NCBI RefSeq assembly: GCF_026151205.1
Contig: NC_087081.1
Span: 11,037,113 to 11,101,112, forward strand
Length of the DNA stretch: 64,000 nucleotides
From: Bolinopsis microptera
Lineage: Eukaryota; Ctenophora; Tentaculata; Lobata; Bolinopsidae
Reading direction: 5' to 3'
In this document: positions 62,101-64,000 of the stretch, piece after piece
Position numbering within the stretch: position 1 is the stretch's first letter
How the letters are laid out: every line of letters begins with the position of its first letter
The notes under the pieces: generated by a model
Databases searched by the model: none
What the model saw: the letters and a program-made list of their open reading frames with translations, nothing else
Told to the model about the DNA's origin: nothing
Program-made: the position numbers and the translations under genes

Positions 62101-62665
62101 TTACTACATATCGTGATATGTGGTGCTATATAATGCTATATAGTGCACCTATTTAGAATTGGCAGTTTTTTAGAAATAGTCGGCAATATATATATAGGTC
62201 AGCTAATCAAAAATTATATAAAAATCAATCCAATCATAAATAAACCACCTTTAACCGTTTCTAGTAGGCAAAAAATGCGTTTAGTAAAGTATGTTCATAG
62301 TTCATAATGTTTTGAGTCGAAATACCGTAAGACCTTCTAGTTCTATTAGTATTATTAAAATTAGAAATCTCAACCGCCAATTCTAAATCATTGCATTGTA
62401 CAGTACAATCTGTCAACTAGATATTAGACAATACCGACCTCTTTGTGAGTTTATGACAAATTTAGATCTTTATTACTAGTTTATAATCTTAAATGAGCAG
62501 TACGTTTGCACTTCCAAATGGTTTGTAAGCTTTTTATTTTTTGTTTTTAACCGATCAATGTAAAAACTAGCATGATCTTTTCATCAAGAAATATCGATGG
62601 CCTACTGTATATGAATATTGAACGAACAATCAGACATAACAATTTGTTCTTTTAAAAGGCATAGA
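62101..62665. other. Upstream region of receptor paralogue 2
   Basis: Collinear with about 45430-45962 upstream of gene 1 (shared GTGCACCTATTTAGAATTGG, shared sequence up to the ATG), with small indels. Confidence 0.7.
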
Positions 62666-63963
62666 ATGAAAGGAATCAAGTTGCTGTGGTTCCTGTTAAC
62701 CTTGGTGCAACTGTTTCCTAGAATAAGTTCATTTAGAAGTGGTCGCAGACGGACGTTGACGAGTTGTAAGTTTGAGATATGTTTTTAAAGATTTTGTTTC
62801 TTTCTGGTAATCTTTTTTGCTCTTATGAGTGGGTCAATCATTTATTTTGAATTGTAGTTGACACACTGAGTGGAGACTCTCACTTCGTCAACTAAAATTC
62901 AAAATTTTGTTTCTTTGTTTGGAATTTTGTTATCGATTTGATTTCACACTATCAGTTTATGACGATGAAGTCGTAATATGCCATACCAACACTAACCACT
63001 GGTGGGTGTCTGCATTCCTGACATTTACCACTGACCTAGTTGTGCAACTCTTTTCATTGGGTCAATAAGATTCGGGAATAGGGCTTAATAAAAACAATTC
63101 GCTTCAACAGAACTTTCCTTTGTTTGCCACGGTCGTGCTTGCAAGCACTGTAATCTCGATCAATTGCACCTGAAGTTATCATTGAGAACTACAACGTCAG
63201 TCTGTAGCCATAGTGGAACAAGTTTCTCCTTTTCTGTTTGTGATCATATCATGATCAGTATCAAGATTTTTAAAAAGATTGACCTAAAAAGATACTCAAA
63301 TAGCGGACTGACGTTCACTTTAACTCACGCACTCTGCCACTGGGCCTAGTACAGTACATATCCTACCAAGGAGGGAAACCACTCGAGTAACAATAGTGAA
63401 CCTAGCATTGAGGTTTCGTTAAGTTGTCGTGTCTAGCTATAAAATCGACGGAAACGAAGTTTGGGAGTTTTATGATAAAAAGAAACTTTGGGGGTCTTCT
63501 GTTTACTGCTACTGGGCCTATTGTTGGACTATGGTGATAGTAGTTACATTTATAAGGTTGCAATTTTAAAATTTATGGCCGTGCAACTGCAAATAAGCCC
63601 GACAAATTCTTTCCATTCAAAACAAAAACATGTTATATACAATTATACTGTTATACAAGTTACAAAGAATCAAATCCGCCGTCTGCCAATATCGACATTC
63701 GACTCGAATACACGTCTTGCACAACTCAGTTCCCGACCACCTACCTGCCTACAACATGATTTTTAAATGTTTCCTCCACAAAAATATTTAAATCTTAATG
63801 TGACAGGTAAGGTTCACGACGGGGGTTGGTCAGATTGGGAGGAATGGACTGAGTGTATCTGTGATGGTGATGGTGATGGTGATGATGATGGTGCAAGGTT
63901 AAGAATGAGAACTAGAGTTTGTGATAATCCTAGACCTTTTGGTTGTTACGGCAAACAGCCTAA
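62666..63963 (+). CDS. Second thrombospondin-repeat receptor paralogue, 5' part, runs off the right edge
   Basis: Exon 1 (62666-62765) encodes a signal peptide almost identical to gene 1 (LLWFLLTLVQLF); exon 2 (63807-63963) encodes the first TSR with GGWSDWEEWTECICD. Phases (1, then 2) match gene 1. Repeat 1 carries an expanded acidic stretch, GDGDGDGDDDGA, where gene 1 has GDGDGA, from a GATGGT microsatellite. Intron 1 contains decayed crystallin-like sequence (63300-63560), here without a usable acceptor, and the conserved open segment at 63575-63763. Remaining exons lie outside the window. Confidence 0.85.
62810..62915. repeat. Small hairpin insertion in paralogue 2 intron 1
   Basis: TTTTGAATTGTAGTTGACAC and a later GTCAACTAAAATTCAAAA form an imperfect hairpin absent from the equivalent place in gene 1, so it is probably a short MITE-like insertion. 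Confidence 0.5.
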
Positions 63964-64000
63964 GTAAGTGTCTTAGTTCTACAAAGACCTTAGGTTACAT

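Overview
The window is nuclear DNA from an animal. The genes have many short GT-AG introns, AT-rich non-coding DNA, non-LTR retrotransposons and long-inverted-repeat DNA transposons. The host genes (importin alpha, INCENP, a muscle-type immunoglobulin protein, a thrombospondin-repeat receptor) are animal-type. I see nothing that fixes the phylum; an invertebrate is likely.

Layout. 1-2 kb: 5' part of an importin-alpha gene on the minus strand, with a tRNA-Gln(UUG) inside its first intron. 2.8-11.5 kb: a complete minus-strand INCENP gene (inner centromere protein of the Aurora B complex); I resolved 22 coding exons, all phase-compatible. 11.9-24 kb: a four-layer transposon nest. A CR1/L2-like LINE is interrupted first by a second LINE and then by a foldback DNA element (8-bp target duplication) that encodes a zinc-knuckle plus helix-turn-helix protein. 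That element's left arm is in turn interrupted by another foldback element (TTA duplication). 24-30.5 kb: decayed mobile DNA (RLE retroelement fragments, a CpG-rich inverted-repeat element, a relic of a TA-duplicating transposon), plus a small single-exon membrane-protein gene. 31-35.3 kb: a 382-residue two-Ig-domain protein on the minus strand; one of its introns is almost wholly two simple-sequence arrays. 36.6-38.4 kb: a plus-strand multi-pass membrane protein. 41.7-44.4 kb: a palindromic DNA element with TTAC duplications.

46-53 kb: a complete plus-strand type I membrane receptor (710 aa: signal peptide, nine thrombospondin type 1-like repeats, one transmembrane helix, short cytoplasmic tail). 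The start of a tandem paralogue lies at 62.7-64 kb, and remains of a duplicated unit lie in between. Large first introns of both copies carry broken, beta/gamma-crystallin-like exons. Between the paralogues, at 55.8-60.9 kb, is a retrotransposon with an intact 1,154-aa RLE-type ORF. Its 5' end can be folded into the double-pseudoknot topology of an HDV-like ribozyme, and it is flanked on both sides by TAA-type microsatellites.

The host genes do not form one pathway. INCENP (mitosis) and importin alpha (nuclear import) are simple head-to-tail neighbours. The accessory interest lies in the mobile elements and in the expanding receptor family. All exon models come from reading splice sites and phase by eye; no alignment or RNA evidence was available.
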